From: Strigops habroptila | Lineage: Eukaryota > Chordata > Aves > Psittaciformes > Psittacidae | Assembly (NCBI RefSeq): GCF_004027225.2 | Contig: NC_044278.2 | Location: 94,914,743-94,978,742, forward strand | Reading direction: 5' to 3' | DNA length: 64,000 nucleotides | Shown: piece by piece, positions 1-23,349 of the stretch | Numbering within the stretch: position 1 is the stretch's first letter | How the letters are laid out: every line of letters begins with the position of its first letter | Made by a program: the position numbers and the translations under genes | The notes under the pieces: generated by a model | Told to the model about the DNA's origin: nothing | Seen by the model: the letters and a program-made list of their open reading frames with translations, nothing else | Database searches by the model: none

Positions 1-12745
<12,745 letters not shown>

Positions 12746-12767
12746 ATGGATTTGTGCTCGTGTCCCC

Positions 12768-15700
12768 CTGCAGAGAGAACACTGTGGTTAAAATCACCGT
12801 ATCATACTGATGCAACAATACTTTATGGACCTATACACACTTAATACTAAGTCAGAACTAGCTGCTTCTGTGGGGTGAGAAAACAATAAACACAAAGCTC
12901 ACTCAATTTTGGTTTTGTATTCAACTGTACAGTGATCAGTTAGACTCTGCTCTTCTGTATTCTTACCTAAAACAATAATGCTTGGGCAAAACTTTTTTTT
13001 TAAACAAGTAAAATTAACCAGACTGTGATTGGAAGGAAAGAAGTTTCATTAAACACAATATTCCGATGTCTTTTTGTTGCAGTAAAAATAAATTTAGAAC
13101 CTTGCTGATGTAATTTTTAAAGACATTTCTTTCAGGAAAAAGAAAAGGCACATTGGTTGAAGCTTTCTATTTCTGCCTTAAACCTTCAAATGCTCATCTT
13201 GCAGTTTCATACTGAAAACTAATGCTAGAAAAATACTTGGGTCTTTTCAGGTTTTCTGAGAATTGTTAAAATAGTCACTCTGCTTCAGAAAATACTGCCA
13301 ACCTTGTAAATTACTTGAATAATTTCTATGATGTGCATTATCAACAGAAACAGATATTTGAGATCAGATGTACTACTAAGAATCTGGACAGCATATTCTA
13401 GCAGTCTGAGTTTAGGTCTTGGAATCTGAAAGTTCTGATCCTGGTTTTGGTCTAACTATGGCCGGTCTTTGTGTAAGGCACATATATTTCTATGGTCAGA
13501 TAAGACTGAGCTAAAGAGCACAAATACTAGTTGTAATAACCAAGTTCTATTAGCAGTCTAAAACCATTTAATCCTAAATATTTAAACAGGTTTGCTGATT
13601 CATTTGAATATAAACATTCTTGTAGAATCTCTCTCTAGGAACTTGGCAGGCAAACAAAAATTTTCAGAACTCCACTTAGTACTTCCTCCCACTTAATTTC
13701 AGCATTTATGAATTTCATCTGCTGAATCAAAGGTCTGTCTGGAGCTTCTTCCCCAAGGACTCTAACCACAGGGTTAGCAAAGATTAAGAGGAAAAAGTCA
13801 CAGAAAAGAGGGACTTGCTGACACCTTTAGGAAAGGAATCTAGCCTTCTCTGATATTCATGATTTGCCAGCAGTTTCCCACAAGAGTAGTCATTAAATGA
13901 TGCTAACTTCTCAAAGTGATCTTGCACAGGAGGACAGACCAGTAATATTGTCAACAGTTACTCCTATTGAACAGGTCACATTCCCTTACTAGGAAGACTG
14001 GTTTCAAAATTATCTTCCTTCTTCATGTACAGTGAAATGTCAATACTCCATCCAGTGCTGACGATTAATTGACAGAACTCAGCTCATTATTCATTATTCC
14101 ATTGATGCAGCATTTCCCATTATCAACAAACTTCAGACCTTGAGAAACAGTAAGTGGTTGTTTGAAAAACTGCCAACTCCAACTCAAGTATAGCCCTTTC
14201 CCCTTCTTGCTTCTTGACATTACACTGTGACTTCTCAGCTCCTGATACAAGCTCTACTGGCTGCCTACTAATTGCAAGAGCAAATCCGCATGCAATTTAA
14301 AGGTTAGATCAAAGAAATTCTGAAAGACTGAGTATTTACAGTCTGAAAGACTGACATCCTTGACCTTGCAAGGTAGGAAACTGCTACAGAAATTTCTAAT
14401 TGAAATTATCTGAGATAAGATGGCTTTATTGTCTCAATCTCCACAGAGACAAAACTTCAGCCAAAAACATTTTGTCAGACACCACCTCTCTCTTGGCATG
14501 ACAGCCAACTCCACCTGTTGGCTCTATGGATGGACCTCCAGCATAACCCCACTGAAGTTTTCAGAGGCTCATCTACATACAGTTTGATGTATTGGAGCTA
14601 GATGCTTGAAACCTATTTGCAAAGGCCTTCATTTCAGCAAAAAGAAATCATCCCCCCCCAAAAAGAAATGCGTTGTCAAGAATGAAAGCAGTGAAAGCTA
14701 AGATGCAAGCAACACACAGAAGAAAACATAGGCACATGAAAAGCAAGGAAGATAGTGGGAATATTGTTCTCTTACCCATGCTTAGCACCATGCTTCAATA
14801 CCACTGTGATAAAGAGCAAATACATCAGGCAAAAACTTTCTGAAAGAGGTGAGAAGGCAGGAAAGAAAACAGAGGGCATGATTTTTCAATTCTTCAATGG
14901 TTTAAAATAAGTGTTAAGGTCTGGTGTGAAATTTCTGCCCTAAGTGACAAAACTGCTTTGAAAAATCATATATAGATTCCCGGAACACCTTCCCCTCACC
15001 TCCAAAAAACCCACTGTGGGGTTTTGGGCTAGCAAGACAATTTGACTGATTTGGTTTTTAAAAGTAATGGTAAGACACACTGCTCATACTAACTTTCTTT
15101 ATTTCTCCTATTCCTATTACTTCTTTTTTTCCCTTTCGAACTGCTGTCTATCATCATCACTGATGTAGAACAGTGTATGGTTTACCAGCAAGCAATAAGT
15201 GGAAATGACTGAAAAAATGCATCATCACAGGGAAAATGTTTATAGCAGAAGAAAAAAAAATAAATCTCAAAGTCTTTTCTCATTCTGCAAACCCTACAGT
15301 CACCCTGAAAAAATAATTTCAAAGCTTTGGCTGTCCATTTACCTGACTGATCCAAACCAGTAGATTTGAATAAAACTACTTACAACTATCAAGAGAAACT
15401 ATATAACAAACTAATGAAAGCCAGAAATACAAAGACTAGAAAATAGTAATCAAGTTTATACTAAAATTATACCTCTAATAGACTTACTGAAATGTCAAGG
15501 TCAGCAGCTACAAAAGCCTGATAAGATGTTGCTAAAAAAATATTTTTACTTAAAAATATTTACACTTCTTACACACAAATACAAAAATACCTTGGGAAGG
15601 CAATCAAGTGTTTCAGATCACAGAAACAAAGCAACAACTACCTTTAGTGCTGCAAAGCATTATAGGAGGAAGCTGGAGTCATTTGCACATAATTAGTGGT

Positions 15701-18700
15701 TTACTTCTGCAGTAAAAGAAAAAAAATATAATGAGCATTATCTCCAGACCTTGAAGGGTATTAAAATAATCAAACACTTTCTTAGACAATCTCTTGGGAA
15801 CAGGATGTCATTCCTGTATCTAAATCTAAGCTAATGTAATCTAATGTAACCCAAATCTAACCTGAGCTGCTGAAGAAAAACATTTTTTGCATTTTTTAAT
15901 GTGGCTGATCCCAGATCTTCAGAAAATTAACTTGAAAAGCTCTTTCTCTTTGCTGAATTGTTAGCCAAACTCTGAACACACTCCAGTTCCTGTAATCCCT
16001 GCATACACACAAACATAATAAAATACAACTGATGTAATTGTTAGCTCTTGATGATTTTAAATGCTACATAAAATTTAATTTACCATAAAATTTATTTGGT
16101 AGAATTGAAACCTATACTCATTCTTAATTTGACCTCCTGACATGAGAATTCAAGGAACCAGCTTTAGGGAGACAAAAGTATTGTAAAGATCTGGCCTTAA
16201 AAGAACTTTATTAAAAATATTAACCATGTAATAGAGAAAAAAAAGTTCAAATAATGCAATAAATATGTGAAAGAAAGCGCTATTATATTTTTCTAAATTT
16301 AAAGAATCCCACCTGCATGTGGGAGCCTGTCTGGACATCAGTTCAATGCCATAGGAACAGCATGTCTGCGAAGAACCCTTCTGTTACTGTGTAATCCTAA
16401 ATACTATACTGCAGATAACCAGCTTGCAAATGCACTCATTTTGTTATGCCTCCTCTAAGTCGATGTGACCTAGCCCAAATTGCTAGCAGTCTGCAGTTAC
16501 TTGATCCAAGCAAACACTGAGCCATGTATCAGGTCTATTTGTTGGATCTTTGACCTCAGTCTGCTCTAGCTGGAAAGAAATATTCACAGCTTCTACAAGT
16601 TCTAACCTTTAATCACTTCCTTAGATGTCCAAGGAAGGTCATTATAGCCTCATCTGGACTAAATCCTTAGTTTATAAAATGTATCTTCTAAAACATTCTA
16701 CGCCTAAGTAAAAGAATTAAACGTAAGCATTACTAAAGTACACCCAATTTTCTTTTCTACATTCCTTGCTTACTTCAGTTTAGCCCAGCTTTCCAGCACG
16801 TAGGAGACTTGGTCCATGATAAGGGCTCCTGCCTATAGCTGAGAGCACTACATGCTGGGTCACTAAGAGAAGAGGTTTTTCAAGATGATGTCTAGCATGG
16901 TTCCAGCATGAATTTGGCTGTAGCTACGCTTCCCCGTAACATCAGGCGCCTGCCAGAGCACTTCCCACGAAGCCAGCATGCAATGTTTGCGCAGGTGGGA
17001 GGATGGTCCAATCTTTCCCTGACACAAGCCAGAATTTGCCTAGGTATATACATCAAACATATACATCAATACGGATCTATAAACCAAACAATCACACACA
17101 CAATGCATGTATTCTATACCTGGACTGAGAAATATGGCAGTTTAAACTTTTATAGTTACAGGTGTCGGTATAAAAAGATACTTTATGTTATAGAAGCAAG
17201 AGATACAATAGTAAATAGGATGCGAAAGAGAAGTTAGCCCACTTCCTCTATGAGCAAATGTGTGTAACTCTGTTCAGGGATTTCTTTAACAGTCTTCTGA
17301 TACTGGAACTGCCTAACGATAAGCAGCAAGAGCACTGGATTAGATGTAACACATAGAGGTTTCCCAACTCTTAAAAAACAATTAAGAGACAAAATGTTAT
17401 TCTTTGCGGTATAAGTTTAAGCATCCAATATTAAATCTACCCACCGCAACATTCTCCTCCAAACTGCAACAGAGCATATGCATAATGCTGCCAAGGTTAT
17501 TTTACCGCAACCTTATCACTCAGCGGTCTTACTTCTACTCTTCACTTACATGATCAAAGAAGCTTTAAAAACCAACTGCCTATAACTAACACAGAATTAC
17601 TTTTGTCAATTCCCACTTTAGAACTTTGCTTTATTTTTTATATTTTTCTTTGCTTTTCCATCCCTTTTCTAGCCTTTATTCCTAAAATCCTTTTTCAGAT
17701 GGGTAAAAGTTCTTTTCAATAGATGTTTTCTCATTTTTTCAATATAAATTCAAAATAGATTCTAGCTTTGCCATAAAACAACTCCATTCCTTCTTTCCTT
17801 CTAAGGCCCTCAGGACTCCCGTACAAACATGTATCACTAATTAATCCTCTTGATTTTTTAAAGTCTGCCCTTGTAAAATTGAGAATCTCAATCCTGTCTC
17901 CATTTAGTCTCTATTTTATTTCTATTTATTTAATCTCATTAAAAATGTGATTCAAGATCACAAGCTGACTAATATACCAGGTCATCTCAGAATTTTTCAC
18001 ACTACTTACTGAGGGCAAGTCTAAACCAATTCAATGCTTATTTGGTAAACAGCAACTTGTGTAAGAACAACTGGATTGCTCCATGCCCTTCCCAAATGAT
18101 GCCGTTATCTGTATCTAAGAAAGAAATCCACTTGTGATGTAACTCCTCTCAGTAATCAATATCCTCATCCAAATCCAACTCTTGTATTCTATGGCAGACA
18201 CCATCAAAAGCTCTTATAATTTTCTTTTCTCAAAGGAACAATACACTTGACTCCTTTTTTACCCAATCTTCCTGTTACTTTACAGTCCATCACCTCATTC
18301 ACATTCCCTGTCATTCTATCACATTCATTTCTTATATTGGACAGGATCAGCTCTCCCGCCCCACATTCAGCAGGATCATTATTTCTCCGTGTTTCCCTTT
18401 CCCCACATCTGCTCCCACATCCTTCAACATTAGTTCAACCTAAATGGTTTCTGATGGTGCACAAACACGGTTCTACAGCCAACTGTGCTCACCACTGTTA
18501 GAAATCTCATCTCCACAAGGAAACACAATGCAACCCTCCCATCTCCCTGATGTTAACAGCCCTTGTTTTCCCAAGCAGTCTTTCTCTGCTACCAGCCATT
18601 TATAAACCGGGTGCCTGGTAAACATAACCCAGGGGAACACACCGCACACAGAACAGGCCTCAGCACCGCTCCCTCCGCACGCCCGGCCACGGCGGGGTGG

Positions 18701-18972
18701 CTGCAGGGCAGCTCGGGGACGCGGAGCGACCACCACCCACAGCCCGGCTTCAAACGCGGCCGCCGCAGGCCCCGGGCCCGCCACACCCACAGCCGACGTG
18801 GCGGCGCTGGGCGGGGCGGGGCGGGCACGTCCGCCGGAGCGTGGCGTAACGGTCTGACCCGCGGCAGCCGTGCCTCCGCTGCTCCCGGCCGCGGGGCGCG
18901 CAGGGCCCTGCCGCGGAACGGAGGGGCTGGGGGTGCAGTGACAGCGGCAGGGCCCCCCCCTCCGTAGCTTAC
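12768..18972 (-). other. RCBTB2 intron 1 (5' UTR intron)
   Basis: 6.2 kb between the CpG-island donor and the first coding exon. It may hold further untranslated exons, but I see none I can defend. AT-rich, no clear repeat of size; the right end enters the CpG island. Confidence 0.6.
18809..18825 (+). promoter_or_regulatory. GC-box run and potential G-quadruplex
   Basis: Four G-tracts (3, 4, 4 and 3 Gs) are separated by single C bases on the plus strand, fitting the simple G3+N1-7 quadruplex rule; the same bases form overlapping Sp1-type GC boxes. They lie about 150 bases into intron 1 of RCBTB2, on the template strand. Binding or folding is inferred. Confidence 0.5.
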
Positions 18973-19100
18973 CTTCCTCGCAAGTGGCGGCGGCTCCTCC
19001 CTCCAATGAGACAAGGGAGGATGCCGCCGCGCTCAGGCGCCTCCTCAACCGCGAAGGGAGGGAAGGAGGAGGGAAGGGGGTTAGCGCCTCCCAGGGATCC
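18973..19100 (-). other. RCBTB2: Putative non-coding first exon of RCBTB2 (5' end uncertain)
   Basis: Inside the CpG island the minus strand has a strong donor, GAGGAAG|GTAAGC, with the last exon base at 18973. The next acceptor fitting the gene is at 12768. No ATG occurs on the minus strand between about 19100 and the donor. The transcription start is not visible; 19100 is only a working limit. The sequence upstream of the donor is a pyrimidine-rich tract (about 19054-19080) with an inverted CCAAT at 19003-19007. The exon is inferred, not demonstrated. Confidence 0.5.
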
Positions 19101-19205
19101 ACCTACTGCAGCGGGAGCCTGGAAAGCGGCGGGCGCTGTCCGCCGGGCACAGCGGGGTTACGGCTGTGGATAAGGCGGCCCCACGGGGCCTGGCCGGAGC
19201 TGCAG

Positions 19206-19700
19206 TGGCTGTCTTTCTACCAGAGTGCTGCTCTCCTAGTGAGCCGAGGCGAAGAGAGAAGCCCTTCTGTAACTGCTCTGCCAAGGCCTGTCTCTTTTGA
19301 TGGTGTGGCTGCCTTGGGAGACTTAGAGGCTCAGGGCGTGCACGGCATTGAGGGAGATAACCACATTCTGCCAAGTCTCAGGCTGTTGCCTGAGCCTAAA
19401 TATGCATGATGACAACACATACAGAGAGACACATGGTCAAAGGCAACTGTTAGGGGAATGTCAAGCATTGATGTGCTGTTCCATTGTGCGATCATTTTTT
19501 TTTCCCAAGAGAGGTGAGAGGGTATAGGTATTTCTCTGTTTCTCCTTAGATTTATGTTTAAAATTGTGTTTAAAATTAAGCGCTTCCAAAGAGGATAGAC
19601 TAGAAAAATTTCCCTAAAAGCAGCAACCTGGCTGTTTTGCTTGCTTATGTCTCTTACCTTGGGTGTGATAATGCCCTGATGTCTTACTGTGGTATATGTT
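19206..19700. other. Intergenic, upstream of RCBTB2
   Basis: Falls from the CpG island into AT-rich sequence; no gene or element recognised. Confidence 0.7.
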
Positions 19701-20096
19701 CATAGAATCACAGAATCATAGACTGGTTGCCCTTGTAAAAAGTCCGTCTCCAGCTTTTTTATAGGTTCACTTTAGGTACCAGAAGGCAGTTATAAAGTCT
19801 CCCTTGACCCTTCTCCAGGCTGAACAACCCCAACTCTCTCAGTGTGTCTGCATAGGAGAGGTGTACCAGCCCTCTGATCATCTTCGTGGCCTCCTCTGGA
19901 CTCACTTGAGAAGATCCACATCCTTCTTGTGTGGAGTCCCCAGATGTGGATGCAGTACTGCAGGTGAGGTTTCACCAGAGTAGAGGAGTAGAATCCCCTC
20001 CCTCAACCTGCCGGTTGCACTCCTTTGGATGTAACCCAAGGTACAATTGGCCGCCTGGGCTGCAAGCTCATGCTGCCAGGTCATGTTGAGCTTGAG
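19701..20096 (-). mobile_element. CR1 LINE, 3'-end fragment with internal deletion
   Basis: Begins with two tail units (CATAGAATCACAGAATCATA) and GACTGGTTG, then jumps straight to the inner CR1 segment (TGTAAAAAGTC). From there it follows the family landmarks closely: CTTCTCCAGGCTGAACAACC, AACTCTCTCAG, ATAGGAGAGGTG, CTCCTCTGGACTC, CTTCTTGTGTGGAG and GGGCTGCAAGCTCATGCTG. The roughly 150-200 bases normally between tail and inner part are absent. Confidence 0.92.
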
Positions 20097-22419
20097 ACCT
20101 TTGCTGTGGTATCCAATGGTTAGGTTATTGCTGTGGAAACCTTATTCAAAAGGAGAAGGTTTGCTCTGGGGCTAGGGAACTAACTTTCTATAAAAAATTA
20201 AATTCCGTCATCACCTAGGGAAGGTCTTGGGTTTTCTTGTGGAAATCAGAGCCTCATAAGAATGTTTTTATATTTTAAAGACTGATGTACTTGGATACAA
20301 GACTTTGGATGTCCAAAAATGGGGTTTGTACCTCAAGTGGCAAGAACTTGTCCTTATAGTTACCAAGGGAGTAGAGACAATATGTTCTCCATACTTGCTG
20401 TATTGTATGACAATCTCATGTGATAATGATACATGTAGCTTGCATCCTGTTGTTCGCATATATCATGCATGAACAGCCTGCATTGCTGTATTAACTACCA
20501 ATGCTCTTTTCCAATGCACTCCCTTAATGCATGCATGTTCTCTGCCACTGACTGTGGCATTCCCTGCTGTCACTATCTCCTTTTAGTTTGTCAACTATTT
20601 CTTACACTTTTCTACAACTTCCTATGCAGGCATCCTAACCTGCAAAGCACGTATATTTTCTGTTCTGTTGGTTCAGTCACTTTGGTACTTCGAAGATAAA
20701 AATCAAGAGTACTTTTTGCTAGGAGTGGTTTCTTCATTCAAAAGAGATACCCATAATGATTTGTGTAGACTGTGGGATGGAAGGCAGCAAATTTTTTGGA
20801 CACTGGGCTCAGTACAGGCTATATGTGGTGCCCAACAGGTTTATTTTCTCTTTATATAGAATAAAATGATCACTCTGTAACACAAAGCAACTTCTTGAGT
20901 GTTACCATGTTCTCTTCTCAGTTTTCTGTTTTTGTGAACGCAGTTCTTGGGGGGGAAAAAATTGCTGGGTCTCAGATGCATATATAAATATAATAATATC
21001 CCTGATATTGTTATCCAAGTCAAGCACACAGTGGTAACAAGACCCCTGGAAGTTGCCACTATTAATTTTCAGACTGTCAGTAAAGAGTGTCCCCTAAAAC
21101 AAGTTCCGTCTTGGGCTGTGAGCTGTTTATTGATTCTACAGTGCACATTTTAAAACAGTATTGGGTATTTTCCTTAAAGTTAGGCTCTATTTAACTCAAA
21201 GAAGTGCTGTTTACTGTGTTAAGCTGAAGGTCACACTTAGAATCGGTGGAACAGAGGGTATATTTGACCCACTGAAACAAAATGCAGTTTAATACAGTGA
21301 AAGATGTAAATCTACAAGCAGAGAAACAGCATTCTGGAACATTTAGGTAAAGGATTGAGGTCAGTGAAAAACAAGAAGAAGTATAATGCCAGAGGATATA
21401 AAAGTGAAGAAGGCTGATGTCATACCCAAATGTACAAAAAGAGGAGTCAACAGTAGTTAAAGGTAATTTGCCTCCAGTAATTAGTATTTTAAGCCAACCA
21501 GTGTGACTCTGCATATAATGCTACTATGCACTTAGACAAGTTGAAAATAGGATAGGAGGCATGAAGATAATCAATGGTTTGAAAATAAGAGATAGTTAAA
21601 GAGACTAGTCTATTAAAAACATTTAAAGGTGATTGCAGTTTATAGGTCCCTTACAGTGAGAAAACATTAGGTACTGAGTGGCATTTTTAATGAAAAAAGT
21701 CATAGCAAGAAGCAGTGGAGAGAAATTAAAGCCACAGGAATTCAAATCCTAAATGGAGCATGAATTTCTGAGAGTAAAAGTGGAGAGTGGTCTCCATTTT
21801 TATGCCTTCAAATAAAATCCTGATCCAGTTACTTCTGCTCTTCCTTTCAAGCTGGTTGTTCTACGCCTGTCTCATTTTCTTTCGTTTGAGCTGTCTCCAG
21901 TTTGTTTTTCTTCTTTCCTAAGTGTAAGGCTGGATTTAGAACTCACCAGCACTGAATGGAAGGGAATATGTGCCTCTCTCATGTCACAAACACTCTCGTG
22001 CATATATACCAGGATTGTATTTTCCTCTTTTCCCACTTGCAATGTATTGCTGGCCTGTGGAGTTTGAGCATTGTCTCTCTTTCTTGATTTATTTTTCATA
22101 TGAATTTCTGATTTTGTCCTTGATCTTTAGAATACCTTGACTGAAGTTGATCTAATTTTCTTTTCTGGTTAACTGATGTTAATTTTGCTTGAATTCATCA
22201 GGATTATTTTGTACACTGTAAAAATATAAAAAAATAAAAATAGAAAAATATAATTAGACATTAAATGAGAATGCAGCAGGAATCATAAGCAGTTGCAAAT
22301 CAGCAAACTGACTTACCAATCCAAGCACCAAAATACTCTGCACAGGATTTCAGTTGTTTCTCTTCAGTACTGTATCTTCAGTATGAAGCTGTTTATTTTT
22401 TCAATATCTAAGCATCAGT
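20097..22419. other. Intergenic, no gene seen
   Basis: AT-rich; short frames on both strands lack splice context or protein character. Includes the AATAAA at 22392-22397 discussed with the candidate exon. Confidence 0.6.
22392..22397 (-). promoter_or_regulatory. Possible polyadenylation signal
   Basis: AATAAA on the minus strand, 22 bases after the stop codon of the candidate terminal exon. The hexamer is common by chance in AT-rich DNA. Confidence 0.3.
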
Positions 22420-22658
22420 TCAGCGCACCAGTGCTGTTTCAGGCTGCAAGTTCTCCACGAAAGGCCTGCTTGCCTTCACAGAAGGTCCATTCTGCAAGCC
22501 TTCCAGCAGTTGCTGGGCAGATCTGTAGGCCATCCGGAGCACAACAGTGCAATGGTCTGGAGCCTCCCACGTGGGAGCCAGGTGCTTTTGGAGATCATGC
22601 TCTTCTGTGTCTACAAAACTGGAAGCAGCATAGAGCATGGCCATGTTCTTCTCCAGGA
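22420..22658 (-). CDS. Candidate terminal exon of an unrecognised gene
   Basis: On the minus strand a branch-point-like CTGAC and a pyrimidine tract (CCCTTCCTTTCCTCTGTAG) end at 22659. The frame then runs open for 78 codons (LEKNMAMLYAASSFVDTEEH at the start, ENLQPETALVR at the end) to TGA at 22422-22420, with AATAAA soon after. The product is soluble and helix-prone: acidic TEEHDLQKHL and the amphipathic AYRSAQQLLEGLQ. No signal peptide, membrane segment or known motif. I do not recognise the family. Plus-strand frames also stay open across this locally GC-rich stretch, so chance openness is possible. Also possible is a relic of a retrocopy. The frame needs one upstream base (phase 1). Confidence 0.35.
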
Positions 22659-22910
22659 CTACAGAGGAAAGGAAGGGCTTAGCCTGTGTGGTTCAGTCAG
22701 GGAGAGATTTTGCATCCAAACACTTGGTTTATAGTTGTCAATCTGCTACACCTTGATATAATCATGATACTACAAGGGGAAGTATGCAAGGATTACCACT
22801 AAGGAAAAGAGGAAGCGAAAGAAAGGAAACAGAGAGTGGAACAGATCTTTTTAGAGAGCCACTTGGTAAAAGTGGAGATACTTGGAGGTAGTAATATTTA
22901 TCTTCCCCCA

Positions 22911-22930
22911 AATAATTTCATGAAATTATT
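22911..22930. repeat. Perfect 20-bp palindrome
   Basis: AATAATTTCATGAAATTATT equals its own reverse complement; it is followed by an AT-rich run. Confidence 0.85.
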
Positions 22931-23292
22931 ATTTTATATATATATAATTATTATATGTATTTTTTTGAAGCATCATCTCTTCTCACATGCAAACTGTCCT
23001 CCCACAGTAGCATCCAGAGCCATGACCTGCCTCTGTCATCTTAAACTCAAAATCAGCAACAGAATTCTGGCTGGAGCACGTCAAAACATATTGTCTTGAA
23101 TACTGCCCCAGCCATCCATCCAGCACCATCAACAGACTGAACTCGCTCGCATTCGTGAGCAGATCTCCCTGAAGTATTTGAAGCACTGGGAAGGGTTTCT
23201 GTGCTTCCTAGATGACAAGAATGTTTTTGACAGACGTATTATTTTGGGGCTTGCTACAAAAACATGGACTTTTGTAGTTCTGATTCTGTAGT

Positions 23293-23349
23293 TACAACTT
23301 GTACTTGAGCCCTGCTACTTGTACAATTTGTACTTGAGCCCTACTACTG
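23293..23349 (+). repeat. Tandem duplication, two copies of 28-29 bp
   Basis: The unit core TTGTACTTGAGCCCT occurs twice with matching flanks; the copies differ by two substitutions and a one-base indel. Confidence 0.85.

Larger units (their letters stand above)
18655..19205 (-). promoter_or_regulatory. CpG-island promoter of RCBTB2
   Basis: This is the only CpG-dense, GC-rich stretch in the window; the DNA on both sides is AT-rich and CpG-poor. It holds the first-exon donor at 18972/18973 and a row of GC boxes at 18809-18825 (GGGCGGGG type, Sp1-like). Long open frames on both strands here are a by-product of high GC content. No obvious TATA box was seen near the donor, as is usual for CpG-island promoters. 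Confidence 0.8.

Noticed and set aside
16908..17237. 109-codon plus-strand frame inside RCBTB2 intron 1
   Set aside because: Antisense to the gene, no family resemblance, no splice or poly(A) support.
18473..19102. 209-codon minus-strand frame, and large frames on other tracks, in the CpG island
   Set aside because: It starts at GTG rather than ATG, is Pro/Ala/Arg-rich as expected from high GC, crosses the GTAAGC donor at 18972, and frames on several tracks are open at once. No ATG lies on the minus strand in the likely first exon.
22293..22682. 129-codon plus-strand frame overlapping the candidate terminal exon
   Set aside because: Composition is Ser/Pro/Cys-rich and irregular, with no splice or promoter support; the minus-strand reading is more protein-like and has the splice acceptor and AATAAA.
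23100..23290. Plus-strand frame reading ELARIREQISLKYLKHW, which looks protein-like and CpG-bearing
   Set aside because: It has no ATG, no convincing acceptor or donor, and the minus strand is open across the same bases. Kept only as a place to check if the candidate gene at 22420-22658 proves real.
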